64,000 nucleotides of DNA from Pseudoips prasinana (GCA_951640165.1 OX621238.1:22964001-23028000), one strand, 5' to 3'. Counted from the first letter of the stretch, positions 32,631-44,480 are shown. Notes: generated by a model from the sequence alone, not told the origin. A program made the numbers and translations.

Positions 32631-34184
32631 AAATATTATCCTGCCTTTTAATTGGTTACTTAAAATAATTAAAACAGCTTTAACTTTCTTCTTGGTTGAA
32701 CTTCCATCGCAGGTAGTCTCAACAAAGACTAGCCATGTATAACCCGTGTTCCATGAGTGACAGTGAAAAATAATAACACAATTTAACCTTTACTCTCACT
32801 ATCCGATAGTACGGACTAGTAGATAAGACTGGAGAGCGGAATAGTGCAAAACCTTAAGTTTTTTTTCTTTCTGAGGCTTTATTTCTTTCTGAGATTTTTT
32901 ACAACCCGGAATATACAGTACTCAATATCTTATTGTGTGCAGTTGACCACGCTATCGCTAGAACAATAGTTTGAACTTAACGTATAATCATTGAATGTTT
33001 GTTTAAAATAATGTACACGTAGCGCTGAAAGTTTCTGGTAAATTCTAAATTAATACGACGATAATACTGATACTTTATTGTCCACTAAAAATAATAAGAT
33101 ATTTGAGTTGAGCCACTTTTCATTTAATGCATTACTATATCATTTTATTATATAAAAGTTTGAATTGAGAACTGTCAAACAAAATTGATTACTGGACCAA
33201 AAACTCTAGTTCACATATGACGCATATTTTCTTATTGTTTTAAGTGATATATGTTAGTCAACATCAGCGCTACTATTAAGACCAGTAGAAAATAATTAAC
33301 AATTCTAAAAATATTATTTAATTGTGATCATTTGTAAACTTGATCTTACTGATTTGTTTTATTCGATAAGATGGTATTCACCATTCCGGCAAGAAATCTC
33401 AACGGGAAACCTGATGGGTTAATCTACCTTTACTGCAAAATTTTAGAAATTTGGCCGGTAAAGTAAGTTTATATTGGCAGAAAAATCTTAATTAGAACCA
33501 AATACTTCAAATATCTGCTTCATCAGTATAACGGCGCCGGGTACGAACACGCCATGATTCAGTCCAGAACAGAGTATAGATACAATGAGTCTACTTATAT
33601 TGTTGACCGTACGTACTATCGTGTATGTTGGAAGTAAGAAAGCCTTCAATTAGTGAAGGATTTTGTTTTCTCGCTATTCCAGGCGATAAATGAGCTTTTG
33701 CTGCTTGCCTGTAATGTGTTGTACCAATACATGGTGTAAATGCGTCGGCATTCAGAATGATAATTAGTTTGTGGAATCTGAACAATTATAACATCTCTTC
33801 TGTAGTTAATTAATCACTCTGATTGAGTGAAAGATAACTAATGGGTGCTTGCCTACACCCGTATTAGCTAACTGGTTATATACATTAATTTAAATAATGA
33901 TTTAGAACGCAATTTTAATGTCGTTTATATATTATGTCAATTTTAATGTGTCAATTATAATAAAGGACCGAATTTTTTGTTTATAAGTGAATGTAATTAA
34001 TTTACAAAGACGGATTTTAACTGATTCTATAACATTAATCAAAATCGTTTTTCAAATCAATCAAAAGCATGAAACTAACATTTTGAAAAAAATGTATAAT
34101 ACGATATAATCCTAGTTTTCATTTTAAAAAATAAATACATTTGTTTATAATTTCAGTACTAAGGGACAAAAATATTGGAAATTG
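32631..34184. other. no recognisable feature
   Basis: AT-rich; a few GC words (ACGGCGCCGGGTACGAACAC at 33531) hint at a lost SINE head but nothing follows. Confidence 0.4.
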
Positions 34185-34238
34185 ACGGAAACAAGGAAAT
34201 AAACCAGTCTGACGTCTGGTTTACTTCCTTGTTACCGT
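34185..34238. repeat. 23-bp inverted repeat, 8-nt loop
   Basis: ACGGAAACAAGGAAATAAAC.. pairs with ..GTTTACTTCCTTGTTACCGT; 21 of 23 pairs, loop TCTGACGT. Confidence 0.9.
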
Positions 34239-34867
34239 TTGCATATCAAATTTGTTAACCAGACGTTATTTTACAACTCATTTTTAAATTATTTCTTATT
34301 GGTATTTGGAGGGATAATAACTCCTACAAAAATTGGCATATTTAAAAAACGAATCAGGTAAAGTCATACTTTAATCATCTCCTTAAAAAGCCGTAACTAA
34401 TAATAATTGTCATTTAGTTAGAGGAACAGACTTTTTATAAAAAAATTGTCATTTAATTTAAAACCGTGATAAAGTCTCTGTTTTTCTCAGAACTTTTGTA
34501 AGAAGAAGGCTTGAAATCAAAACTCTAACAAAGAAGCTTACATAAGACAGTAACATTTGGAGAAAGCTTCATTTGAAAGTTTTAAACAATTAATAAACTT
34601 GGAACGGAACTTCAATAATTATTGAACTTTCTTATTTACAAAGAAAAGATAAATTCATTTTAATTAGTAGTCGCCAATTGCTCGAAATTCGACCATCATT
34701 ATCATATTCATAAGTGAGCAGAACTTTATATTCCTTTTTACGAAAATTACGCGAACGGAGGGGTATGTAATTTGGCACAGTTAGTGTTTTTATGTAGAAG
34801 AAGTGCAGAAAGGTAATAAATAGCTTTTGGATAAAGTATACATAAGAAATAAGTCCAATAGTAAGGC
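34239..34867. other. no recognisable feature
   Basis: AT-rich unique sequence; an 82-codon minus frame (34632-34880) has no domain. Confidence 0.45.
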
Positions 34868-34950
34868 CTCTAAATGGCAACGTTGTGGAAAGCTTTAGGG
34901 GGCTTATGTCCAGAAGTGGACGATATCAGGCAGATGATGATGAAGAAATA
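34868..34950 (+). repeat. R3/LINE-P-like tail
   Basis: TAAATGGCAACGTTGTGGAA and TATGTCCAGAAGTGGACGAT then ATCAGGCAGATGATGATGAA; closest to 58025-58100. Confidence 0.6.
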
Positions 34951-36118
34951 AATAAATACATCTAAATCCTTATTCAGTCGTATAGAATATATATATTCAG
35001 TTTTAAAAGAAAGACTAGGTCAGAAGTAGTCTAAAGTCACCCACACTACGATGCGTTTGACATATGCACACACCGTCAAAGTGAAAAAACATGAATAGAT
35101 ACTGTTTGTTTCTAATGTCTATTGTAAAATATAATATAATCAAATAGACGTTGGATAACAGAATTTTAATCACCGGCAAATTTAAATTTAATCATTTGAA
35201 TTTCGTACAATAGGCGACCACCAGTACTTAATTCGAAATCCTGTAGATTTATCTTATTTTAGTCTTTCATCTGATCTCAAAAGGGTGACGAAACAATTTT
35301 ATTTCTCGCAATCCTGCCCGCAAAAGGTAAAGGTTTAAAAAACTAGGTACAATTAATCAAAAACATTAATCGTGGGCCAAACACAAATTTAATAACAAAT
35401 CTGAGAGAAAAATAAATGCACTAATTCCACAAAAATACTGCATATACAATGCAATCTCATTTGAAGCATTTTTTGAGGTGACGTTGCTGTTTAGTGCTAT
35501 TGAGGAGAAGTAGTTTGGGTTTTATTAAGTTCTTTAAAATATATTTAAATTTAATATTTAATTCATACAAATATTATAAGAGTTATTAAGGAATAGATAA
35601 GTAGGGTACTTTTTCTGTGCATACACCCATGTACTTTTGAACTGGATAGGTAGTTACCTCCTTTAAAAGTCTGACAACAACCATTTTATCGCATCATACT
35701 GGGCTCACTTGTATTACTACCAAGTTCAGGTAGGTTAGGAGCAAAATAAATAAGTTTAATTATTGGTTTTAAGTATTTTTTGAGTTGCCTAGCGTTTTTT
35801 TATTGAGCTAAAGTAGTTGAACAGTGTTTTCAAATCAATGATTTTCTTTAAACGATAATCAAATTTGGCTTTTGTATGATGAGTTTTGTAGTACTAGCTT
35901 GCGAAATTTTATCTTATGTTAATAACACGAATTTTGCATAAGCATACAGCTCCTTAACATGGGTCGCCTTATCCGAAATTCGGGCGGAAACACTATTATA
36001 ATTATAAGTTTGCAGGTCAGGCAGCACTCATTCGTAAAACTAGCAGCAAATGGTGTCGAGCGCCTATTTTTAAATTCCGAATTCAAACGCAAACACCATA
36101 AATAGATGTATTATAATA
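34951..36118. other. no recognisable feature
   Basis: AT-rich unique sequence. Confidence 0.45.
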
Positions 36119-36216
36119 TTTTGTTTATAAAATTTTTGACTTGTCTGAAACATCGATTGATAAATTCAAATTTTGAATTGGATAATCTGTGTTATACTCC
36201 TATTTTATAAACAAAA
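36119..36216. repeat. 98-bp segment with 15-bp inverted ends
   Basis: TTTTGTTTATAAAAT at 36119-36133 and its exact complement at 36202-36216, with an inner palindrome AATTCAAATTTTGAATT near 36165. MITE-like, single copy here. Confidence 0.6.
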
Positions 36217-36805
36217 CAGACTAAAGAAAAAAGATTCTCTTTTTCTTTTTTTCTTATTAAAAGTAATAATGTAGTTGAACATCAGAGATCATTACTAACA
36301 TTCTTGATCTTATTTATCAATATCTATTGGTATCGGCTTCTAGTGTAACTTGTTAACCTATTACAGCTAGCTACCAGAATTAATCAGACGACTATGATTT
36401 TTTTACCGTTACTTTAGGAGGCTTTCACTGTCTTAGCAGACCATAGAGGCGACAATAGCGTTGCCTGCAAATAAACTAACCCACACTAGACGCCATCCCG
36501 TTTGAGTTTTGAACTTCGGTTTAGGGCGGTCACTGACTTATATGAGGGGGTAGTTAGGTGACGTGAGGCGAGTTATTTCGATGCGGAAATCGACCCTGAG
36601 ACATCGCGACTTTGCAATTGCATGGACTTAGAGATCGTCGTAAACCATTCCTGAGCACACAATCAATTTATTGCTACTGCGTTTTATCTTTATTTTAATT
36701 TACTTTATTTACATAATACACTCGAGATACTATTCTGTTAATTTTGTGCTCCTATGAAGTCGCCGGATATTAATGAGGAACCATTGACATCCCATTTGGG
36801 TTATA
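36217..36805. other. no recognisable feature
   Basis: Slightly GC-richer at 36480-36620 (GAGGGGGTAGTTAGGTGACG) without repeat partner or exon sign. Confidence 0.4.
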
Positions 36806-37101
36806 GGCTACGGTACCCTGGGATCGCTGGCGTTTGGAGTTCTTCTCCTCCGAGCGTCAGCGGTCCCGGGAAGAGGTAACCTGCTGTAGCTCAGGTAACA
36901 CGCTTGTGCGTACTGGGGAGGGTGGGAGACATACAGGCCCCTCCCCGGGTGAGAGTTTCGCGGACACTCAGTGTACAGCGGGGGTACTGGCGAGATCGTT
37001 CACGAGTACCCAGAGCCCCCGCCACAGGCACTGTGAGGCTGGCTCCCGTGGTGATTTTAGTGGGTCGAGCCCCACACCACACTTAAAAAAAGGCTACGGT
37101 A
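36806..37101 (+). mobile_element. GC-rich polyadenylated retroposon G, copy 1
   Basis: Flanked by a 10-bp target-site duplication GGCTACGGTA (36806-36815 and 37092-37101). The element (36816-37091) is GC-rich, starts CCCTGGGATCGCTGGCG, contains GTAGCTCAGGTAACACGCTT, GGGTGAGAGTTTCGCGGACA and GTGGGTCGAGCCCCACACCA, and ends in A(7). Compared with copy 2 it lacks about 20 bp near the 5' end and 25 bp before the poly-A. TAGCTCAGGT and GGGTCGAGCC resemble A and B boxes but are about 165 bp apart. Overlapping frames of 60-119 codons are not credible genes. Confidence 0.9.
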
Positions 37102-38488
37102 ACAGCTTGCCAACAGTCTTTGGGTCGTATGCTTGTTTTTTACTTAGTATTATAATAAAAAAAAATCAATGTGAATATATCTTCCGCTTGTAAATTTACA
37201 TGAATACAAATATGTTTATTTACTATTAGCATTTTGTGTTAAATAGCAAGTGCCTAAAGGAGACGGGGATTTCTGGGCCTGACTGTAATAAGTTGAGAAT
37301 TGGTTTAAAAAAAGCGTTATATTTTTCTATTTCAAACTGTAAAAAATTTACCCAAATCACAATCTGGAAAACGAGAAATCTTAAAATAAGTTTAACTCAC
37401 GAATTAAATTGGTTTTTGATTACTATAATCGATTAACGGTAATGAGTTCAAACAATGAAATATAAACACTCTTGCACCAGACACCAGATAACCGATTTAA
37501 TCATAATAATTATTAAATACATTATCATAATGTCAACAGTAAAAAATAAAATATCATTAAAATAAATAGAAATCATAATATCGGTTATCGTTCAAATCGA
37601 TTTATTAATTATTGGCAACTATATTTTTAATCTATGTTGACAGTGACTGGTGACAGATTTTGAATCCTAATCTATGATCGGTCACTCGTTTCTCGTATCG
37701 TTTAGTGCGTGAGTGATTTGAGACATTTGAGTATGTTTTATTGTTTTGTTTATATATCCCTCGACAACTGCATTCGCTCTACGGACTTCTGATACTACTT
37801 ATCGTGTACGACTTTTGCTAACATACTGGACACGGATAACTATTAAATAGCAATCGCCCTTAAAATCAGCTGTTTAGTATAGGTTGGTACATAACCTCTC
37901 TATTAAGTACTAAATCTTGTATAACTCTGCTCACAGATTGAAAAAATCCATGTAATTTTACTGATTGGCTGATAATTTACAGACACATTAATTGACACCA
38001 CTTTTATCTTTTTACATCCGGGCCCAATATTGTATGAAATCGTATCCGTCTCCTTTGATTTTTGACATTTTACATGTTTTTAGAGTTACAAACGCTTAAT
38101 TTTAATAAGTCACGGTTTGTGTTATATATTTTCATGTTCACTTAAATATATTTTAGCTTTGTTTCCATTAAACTGTTTAAAAGTCCAAAAATATATTTTA
38201 CAAAATTTTACTCCTTACATCCTTAACAATTTTAATAGCTTTCTCTTTTATGTACTCATTAAGAATATTATATTATACACGTTTATTTTATTTTATATAT
38301 TTACAAAAACATACAACTGTTGATACGTGATTACGTACGTTATATACATATAATGTTGAAAGCCAATTACAGGTTTTCGCTTATACGAGTAGCCATATAA
38401 TAAAAAAGATAGATTTGTGCTTAGATATATCTTTGAAATATTAGCTTCGCTATAGTTACTTATTACTATATAAAATTGGAAACTGCCG
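37102..38488. other. no recognisable feature
   Basis: AT-rich; frames of 66-68 codons are phenylalanine/isoleucine/lysine-rich chance frames. Confidence 0.45.
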
Positions 38489-38582
38489 TATGTGAATAGC
38501 GTAAGACCGGCAATTGTGGAGATCTTTGGGGGAGGCCTTTGTCTAGCAGTGGACGTCTTTCGGCTGATTTAATGATGATGAA
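38489..38582 (+). mobile_element. LINE-P 3' tail
   Basis: GACCGGCAATTGTGGAGATC, GTGGACGTCTTTCGGCTGAT and the tail TTAATGATGATGAAATAAAT. Confidence 0.7.
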
Positions 38583-38589
38583 ATAAATA

Positions 38590-39900
38590 AATGTATAGCA
38601 ACCACTTCACTGTTTTTATGTTGAAAGAATAGGGACCAAACTCATGTGTATATAACATGTTAAAGTTCCTACATGCTACTATGAACGTGTTTTGTCGGTA
38701 ATTTGTTGAAGTAATTGGAATGCATATGGGGAGATTGTGAAGAATTCTACAAGGCTCGTTAAAGTTAATTTTGCTCAATAATTCCGGACAATTTATTACT
38801 TTGGATACTATTTTTAGAAGGTATAAAAGATCTGATAATCGTTGCCGTATACTAAGTGGCATAAAATGAATTTTTCTATACAGCTCGAGATGGTCTGACC
38901 GATATGGTACTTTGTCACAAAAACATACATATTTAAGTTATGTTATTTCAATAATAATTGATTCAAATGAATATAATATTTATGTTTGTATGTAAATAAG
39001 TGTGTCAAAAATAAATAAAGTTATTCCATACAAAAATTAATATTTAATTAACTTTCAATTATATGTACAGATTATAATTGGGATTCCAGATTTCCAATTC
39101 GTACTTTAGAAGATTTCTGACATATGTGCAAAACATTTCGATTTCACCAAACAGATTTGAGATTTTATTATATTTTAATTAATATCTAATATTAATTTAG
39201 AGTCCTGGTAAACTCCTAAGTCACGTATCTCATTCAACCTGGGAAGTGTCTGATATTATAGAAATATAGAACATTTGTCTTGTGAGTCAATGTAACTACT
39301 GAACATTTAAAAGCATTCAGATCGAGATTATTAATACCACAGTAAGTCCTCCAGTCGTTTCAAATCAGTTTGAAAAGCTATAATTTCTTATGTGGTAATA
39401 GTATATAGCTTCATGTCGTCTGCGAAACGTAAGAGATTGGATGAATAAAGGCACTGGCTAATGTCGTTTACATAGATGATAAAGAGTAGTTGCGGGACGC
39501 CGCTGGGTACACGGATCCAACTCGGACTTAATAATTAATGACACCAGCTTGAGACCTGTTATAAATATAAGAACTAAACCTCAGCAAGTTTCTATATATT
39601 CCTATCGCATTTAATTTATGTAATAGTATACGATCGAATGCTTAGCTTTATTCTGTTTAGACAACATCAACCTGTTTACCGTTATCCGTAGCATTCGAGG
39701 TGAAATCATCCGACAGATCAAGATTCGATACAGTACATCGACTACTAAGAAAACCATGCGGGAATTGACTAAAACAGCATTTCAGAGTCCAGTAGATTTA
39801 ATTTTATATACCACTCTTTCGAACAGTTTTGCACTAATACATAGTTTCGATATTGGTCTTTAATTTTGTACGTTAGTTTTCTGTCCATTTTTACGGTTTG
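38590..39900 (-). pseudogene. decayed LINE ORF2 (reverse transcriptase to C-terminus)
   Basis: Minus-strand pieces in the right order, with stops and frame changes between them: GKQVDVV (39681-39660), SSYIYNRSQAGV (about 39605-39570), LLFIIYVNDISQ, the catalytic RFADDMKLYT (FADDM codons at 39412-39426), FQTDLKRLEDLL, then VRNLLKYELEIWNPNYNLY (about 39120-39065) and finally PLSIRQRLSDLLYLLKIVSK with FIVACRNFNML (38862-38640). This is the palm, thumb and C-terminus of a Jockey-group LINE. The GVPQGS motif is damaged (SGVPQLL). About 180 bp of foreign AT-rich sequence (38870-39050) separates thumb and C-terminus. Confidence 0.75.
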
Positions 39901-40234
39901 GTGTTGGTTCTTTCGTTAAACAATCATATTTACATTCATGTTGATTTACATTTAGACCGTAATTAAATAGAACATTATCAGTGGCGACGCGCGAAATATT
40001 CCTAAGGGAATATCACGATAAACCGATGCAAGGAAGGATATCGCTTTCATTAAATCTTAAAAATATATTATTACACATTATATGATATCTTTATCTGAAT
40101 TAAATGCTACTGCGTACGTTTTTTTAAGTCTGGTTAACCTAAACTTACCCCTTAGTAGCGTCAAAAAGTAGTAACATTGTAGGAACTTTTACTACCTTTA
40201 AATACTTCCTGTTTAATACAACATAGTATTATTT
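39901..40234. other. no recognisable feature
   Basis: AT-rich except GGCGACGCGCGAAATATTCC at 39984. Confidence 0.4.
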
Positions 40235-40578
40235 TGTCATATGAGCATTTTTTTTTACTTGGTGGAAATGCTCTAGTTGCACGTGGTGTGGGGCTCGACC
40301 CACTAAAACCACTACGGTAGCCAGCCTCACAGTGCCTGTAGCGGGGGCCTTGGGTACTCGTGAACGATCTAGCCAGTACCCCCGTTGTACACTGAGCGTC
40401 CGCGAGACTCTCACCCGGGGAGGGGAGAGGCCTATATGCCTCCCCCCTCCCCAGTACGCACAAGCGTGTTACCTGAGCTACAGCAGGTTACCCTTCCCGG
40501 GACCGCTGGCGCTCGGAGGTAAAGAACTCAACTCGTTCTCTCCCCCAGACGCCGGCAGTCCCAGACTGTCATATGAGC
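40235..40578 (-). mobile_element. GC-rich polyadenylated retroposon G, copy 2
   Basis: Inverted relative to copy 1. A 12-bp target-site duplication TGTCATATGAGC (40235-40246 and 40567-40578) encloses 40247-40566. The minus strand starts GTCTGGGACTGCCGGCGTCT, includes GGGGGAGAGAACGAGTTGAG (absent from copy 1) and ends GCATTTCCACCAAGT with A(10). Both flanking duplications are perfect, so both insertions are probably young. No match to tRNA, 5S or 7SL was recognised. Confidence 0.9.
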
Positions 40579-41224
40579 TGCTCTAAGAATACACACCAGG
40601 TAATGGTTATATATTTATAATATGAGTAGGTTCATTTGAGCTTATTGGCAATGTGCGAGTGACGCCATGTGTATCACAAGCGTCATATACTACGGTACTC
40701 GCTTACCTTTAGATAGCTCTCTGTCGACATGATAGTATAAAAACTATATATTGGTATCTGCCTGTAGGTTTAATATCTTTTAGAAGAGGCAAGCCGAGAG
40801 AAAACCTATTACATGGGCCCTCCGCCACTGTTAACTATGATGCAAACGTTGCGGTTGCTTTTTGCAATTCATCTGCGTCATTGAAAAGGGCGGGCTAAAT
40901 TGAAGGATTAAATGTTCCGTCTGTGTCAATATGATAAGAGCTGAGAAAGGCTCCGACATCCTCGAATAAATGCAAAATTGAGACAGGGAACAAAGACTTA
41001 GAGTAGTGAGATTGTACAGAGCGGATCTATCTAGTTGATTGTCGATCTTCTATAAACAACTGATGTGACTACATGTGACACATGTACATTAACTTACAAA
41101 TGTCTCAGTTTTAAGGTTGTTGCAATTTTATATATAGTGTATGGACATTTTAAGAAACTATAATTAAAGAAACGCTTTTATAACCTCAGTTAGTTTATAT
41201 TGCAATTCATACCAAATTATCAAA
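40579..41224. other. no recognisable feature
   Basis: Mixed unique sequence; GGCAAGCCGAGAGAAAACCT at 40791 has no partner here. Confidence 0.45.
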
Positions 41225-41397
41225 CTAATATTATAAAGGCAAAAGTTTATGAGTGTGTATGTTTGTTACTCTTTCACGCAAAAACTACCAGACGGATTTT
41301 GATGAAACTTTGTAGTAATATAGCTTATATATCCGAATAACAAATAGGCTATAATTTATAAAGTTTAACGTGGATGAAACCGCGGGGCAGAGCTAGT
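41225..41397 (+). mobile_element. Helitron-like short element, subtype A
   Basis: Best-preserved subtype A copy: CTAATATTATAAAGGCAAAA, TACTCTTTCACGCAAAAACT, TTTTGATGAAACTTTGTAGT, AACGTGGATGAAACCGCGGG, CTAG at 41393-41396. Confidence 0.9.
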
Positions 41398-41555
41398 ACT
41401 GGAATAAAATTAAAATATGTTACTTTTTAATGCAATCACTTCCCTACATGGCTAGATTATAAATTAAATAAATGAAATCAGTTCTTTATTTAGATAATCA
41501 CACTAAAATATAATTGGTTCTTTTTTATTGATACTGGGCTTGTTCTTTATCATGA

Positions 41556-41690
41556 TCCTACCTGATGGAAAGCGAAGTAGACTAGGGTAGACCGCGCGTA
41601 CCCATAAGATGCCTATTCACTGTGGCCATAATTGCTACTACACAAAATTCTTTAGATTAAATAAACCCTGTGATTTAGGATTACTCCGCT
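41556..41690 (+). repeat. dispersed repeat shared with 17600-17720
   Basis: CCTGATGGAAAGCGAAGTAG then GGGTAGACCGCGCGTACCCA; ends AATAAACCCTG. Probably a LINE 3' UTR. Confidence 0.5.
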
Positions 41691-41692
41691 GT

Positions 41693-41865
41693 CTAGCTGT
41701 GCCCCGCAGTTTTACCCCGCAGATTTATTTAAACATTATAAATTATAGCTAAGCTACTCGTATATTGCTACAAAGTTTCGTCAAAATCCGTTTGGTAGTT
41801 TTTGCGTGAAAGTAAAGTAAGTAACAAACATCCATACTCACAAACTGTTGCATTTATAATATTAG
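41693..41865 (-). mobile_element. Helitron-like short element, subtype A
   Basis: CTAG at 41693-41696 followed by CTGTGCCCCGCAGTTTTACC; the hairpin has a C insertion (ACCCCGCAG). Insert of AAAGTAAGTAAG where others have a single AGAGTAAC. Confidence 0.85.
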
Positions 41866-42428
41866 AAGGATTTGTATTTCATACCATTTAACTTATTTAA
41901 AGTTCATTATATCTCTTTCTAATTATAGCTAATATAAAAAGAGCAGAGCATAAGTCCAATTACTAACTGCTTGTCCGGCAGGTTTATTACGCATTTATCA
42001 TAAGCCTAGTGATAGCGTAAATAGCGTAATAATTGCTCTTCAATTGCAAACTTCTATGACTAATTAGCGATACATAATACAGATATCCCATCAAAGAGCA
42101 ATTGTTATACAAACATCGTTATATCTGTGCGTCCGAAAAATAAGTGAAAAGGGTGCGGAAAACATAATTGGTGTCAAACGTTTCGTTTAATTTACTTCAT
42201 TATTTAAAGAAAATTAATGGAGGGAAAATGCCATTTTCATAAGAATTACGTTAGAAAGTAATATAATATTATGATCGATCGAATAAACCATAGTATAATA
42301 TACTTCAATATAATATGATATCAAAATTAGTTAGTGACACGCTCAAAGTCGGTTGTTTTCACCGGCCCAGAAGTAAGTAAGGGGATACAGGTATTAAATT
42401 TCCTAGTGAGGGCGTTGTCTTTAAAAAA
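41866..42428. other. no recognisable feature
   Basis: AT-rich unique sequence. Confidence 0.45.
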
Positions 42429-42430
42429 AA

Positions 42431-42500
42431 GTGAGTGATCGGCGAGGTTAAGCACCTAGGCAATCTATACATGGGTGAACCAAATGGTGAACCAAAGTGG
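42431..42500 (+). mobile_element. 5S-SINE head fragment
   Basis: GTGATCGGCGAGGTTAAGCA then CCTAGG..ATACATGGGTGAACC, the 5S-like A box to C box; the head breaks off with a short internal repeat (ATGGGTGAACC / AATGGTGAACC). Confidence 0.65.
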
Positions 42501-42554
42501 ATAAATGGGTGGCCAAAAAAAATTAATAATTATTTTCAAAAATAGTAACAAAAA

Positions 42555-42808
42555 GAATAATAATAATATACTGGCACATTATTTACACACGGCCATCTGA
42601 TCCCAAACTAAGCAGAGCTTGTACTATTGAAACCAGATAACTGATATATTACATATACTACTTTTCTTTTGTTAATACATACTTATATAAATAATTACAC
42701 CCAGACTCAGGATAAACAGACAGGTTCATGATCGCAAATATCTGTTCTGGGTGGGAATCGAACCCACTACCTGCGGCGTAAAAGCCACGTCACCAGGCCC
42801 GTTAAAAT
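42555..42808 (-). mobile_element. SINE-1, nearly full-length
   Basis: From an (AAT)n tail at 42556-42568 through both family domains to the B box (GGTGGGAATCGAACCCACTA) and CTGCGGCGTAAAAGCCACGT, the anticodon-side of the tRNA-like head. The most complete minus-strand copy. Confidence 0.8.
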
Positions 42809-43016
42809 GTAGTCCCCTTTTTGTCGTTATCGGTCGTCGATCAATCCCCAAGCGCCCTTAATCGTTAAGGTGCAATAATAAAAACAAACTCACGTACGCA
42901 TTTACAATAACCGTCAGGATAATTTTTGATACAAACTTTCCTCCGAAGGTTAACTAACTAATTTAACTTAACCCGAAATTTAAGTTCAGTTTGAGTCAAA
43001 TGTTGATTTTATTATT

Positions 43017-43066
43017 ATAGAACAAATAGTTATTTATTAGCAATATCAACATTCTATTTGTTCTAT
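43017..43066. repeat. 13-bp inverted repeat, overlapping a second stem
   Basis: ATAGAACAAATAG (43017-43029) and CTATTTGTTCTAT (43054-43066). TGTTGAT just left of the first arm also pairs with ATCAACA inside the loop, so the two stems interlock. Confidence 0.75.
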
Positions 43067-43693
43067 CGAGAAAATATATGTTTACCTCCTAACAAAAAAT
43101 AATCAAAACACTCCGCGAACTTCTAACAACTTTCGGGGAAAAACTTGAATTGCGGACACAACTTGTTCCGTCGCAATATTTGAGACCTACATAAAACATG
43201 CTCGGGCTTTCTATGTGAATTGTTTTAGAACACAATCTAGCTTTTGGATTATTTTATTTATTCAGGTCTATGAAGCAGATCATAATAGCATACATAATTA
43301 ATCTGATTAATACAACCGGGATCGACAGCGTATCGTGCTCTCTGAAGCACGGATTCGACGAACCACAACGACGACAAAATGTAGTAAAATATATCCAAAA
43401 CTATAAATTTCGATAATTTGACCTATAAATAATCTTTCACAATAAATAAGCTAGCTTTCGAACTAAAATTATAAACATCATAATTTAAATGTGATTTCTA
43501 AATATTTTCATACAGCCGCATATCCAAATACCTATATGCGCCAAGAAATAAGAGAAGAGAGAATTTAGTTCATCCATTCCTCCCATCATACCATTGTACT
43601 GACTATTTAAAAGCGTTTTTTTTAATTCTACGTGAATATTACCTTTTTAATTTATTACTTTTATTTTTTACGTTCTGAAACTAAGCAAACTGG
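43067..43693. other. mostly unrecognised; SINE core remnant
   Basis: 43314-43352 (minus) reads CCGTGCTTCAGAGAGCACGA and GTCGATCCCGGTTG, a remnant of the core shared by SINE-3 and 5S-SINE. The rest is unremarkable. Confidence 0.45.
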
Positions 43694-43745
43694 GCCGTCA
43701 CTCATCCTGATGTACCGCGCGTCTAGGTGCTTCACTTTGCTGGGA
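43694..43745 (-). mobile_element. 5S-SINE head fragment, diverged
   Basis: Minus strand AAGTGAAGCACCTAGACGCG then CGGTAC..GGATGAGTGAC keeps the spacing of the 5S A box, intermediate element and C box. Confidence 0.5.
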
Positions 43746-43774
43746 GCTTATGGGTCGGTGAGGCCAGGCAGAAA

Positions 43775-43866
43775 GATCAGTAGTATATCAGTTGTCTGGT
43801 TTCCATAGTACAAGCTCTGCTTAGTTTGGGATCAGATGGCCATGTGTGAATAATGTTCCATGATAA
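43775..43866 (+). mobile_element. SINE-1 3' half
   Basis: TAGTATATCAGTTGTCTGGT, CATAGTACAAGCTCTGCTTA and TGGCCATGTGTGAATAATGT; ends exactly at the fold-back at 43867. Confidence 0.75.
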
Positions 43867-43903
43867 ATACAAACTCAAAAAAGGTTTATTTTTGAGTTTG
43901 TAT
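43867..43903. repeat. 15-bp perfect inverted repeat, 7-nt loop
   Basis: ATACAAACTCAAAAA / AGGTTTA / TTTTTGAGTTTGTAT at the SINE-1 3' end. Confidence 0.95.
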
Positions 43904-44324
43904 CAATGCTTTGATCTATTTATGTAGTTTTAATTGTTAACCTAAATACCAGATTCCATGCATATAGCAGCTATAATATAGAACTAGCCATGAACTTACG
44001 ATACCCTTTATACCCCTAAAATTTGCTGACATCTTCTACCTATAAACGCCTACCTGCCAAGCTTCAACTTCATAGGTCAAATAGGTTTCAAGGTACCATT
44101 GTTAGTCTGAGAATGAATTAATGAATGTTATACAGGACTAAAACAAATATGAAATAATTAACGAATATTACAAGTTTTATGGCATGGTATGTAATTTATT
44201 AGTAGAAGCTCGTTAAATAGTTTTAGACGCTGTAAAGGAAGCGTGCTTGTGCCTCAAGCGTTCACGCAATGCTCTTCTGGCGTCAGTAGTACTACGCAGT
44301 ACGCGCAGTCCGCCTGTAATACTA

Positions 44325-44480
44325 TTTTTTTACCTTCAACCGGCAAAGTGACGACCACTGTTAGACATAAACCTCCCCTAAAGATCACTCCTATTACCGG
44401 TCTTGCGCTATTTAGCCTCACATGGTCAATCTTCCATCTTGTAGGGGGCTATCTACACTGCTGGTGCTCGCCACACAAAA
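44325..44480 (-). mobile_element. LINE-P C-terminal fragment
   Basis: Minus strand CCCCCTACAAGATGGAAGAT, AGCGCAAGACCGGTAATAGG and CTAACAGTGGTCGTCACTTT; diverged from 18329-18640. The 93-codon plus frame here is antisense to it. Confidence 0.5.

Noticed and set aside
36834..37193. 119-codon frame and nested shorter frames, plus their counterparts at 40161-40586
   Set aside because: GC-rich retroposon copies give open frames in several phases on both strands; indels between the two copies do not respect any of them.
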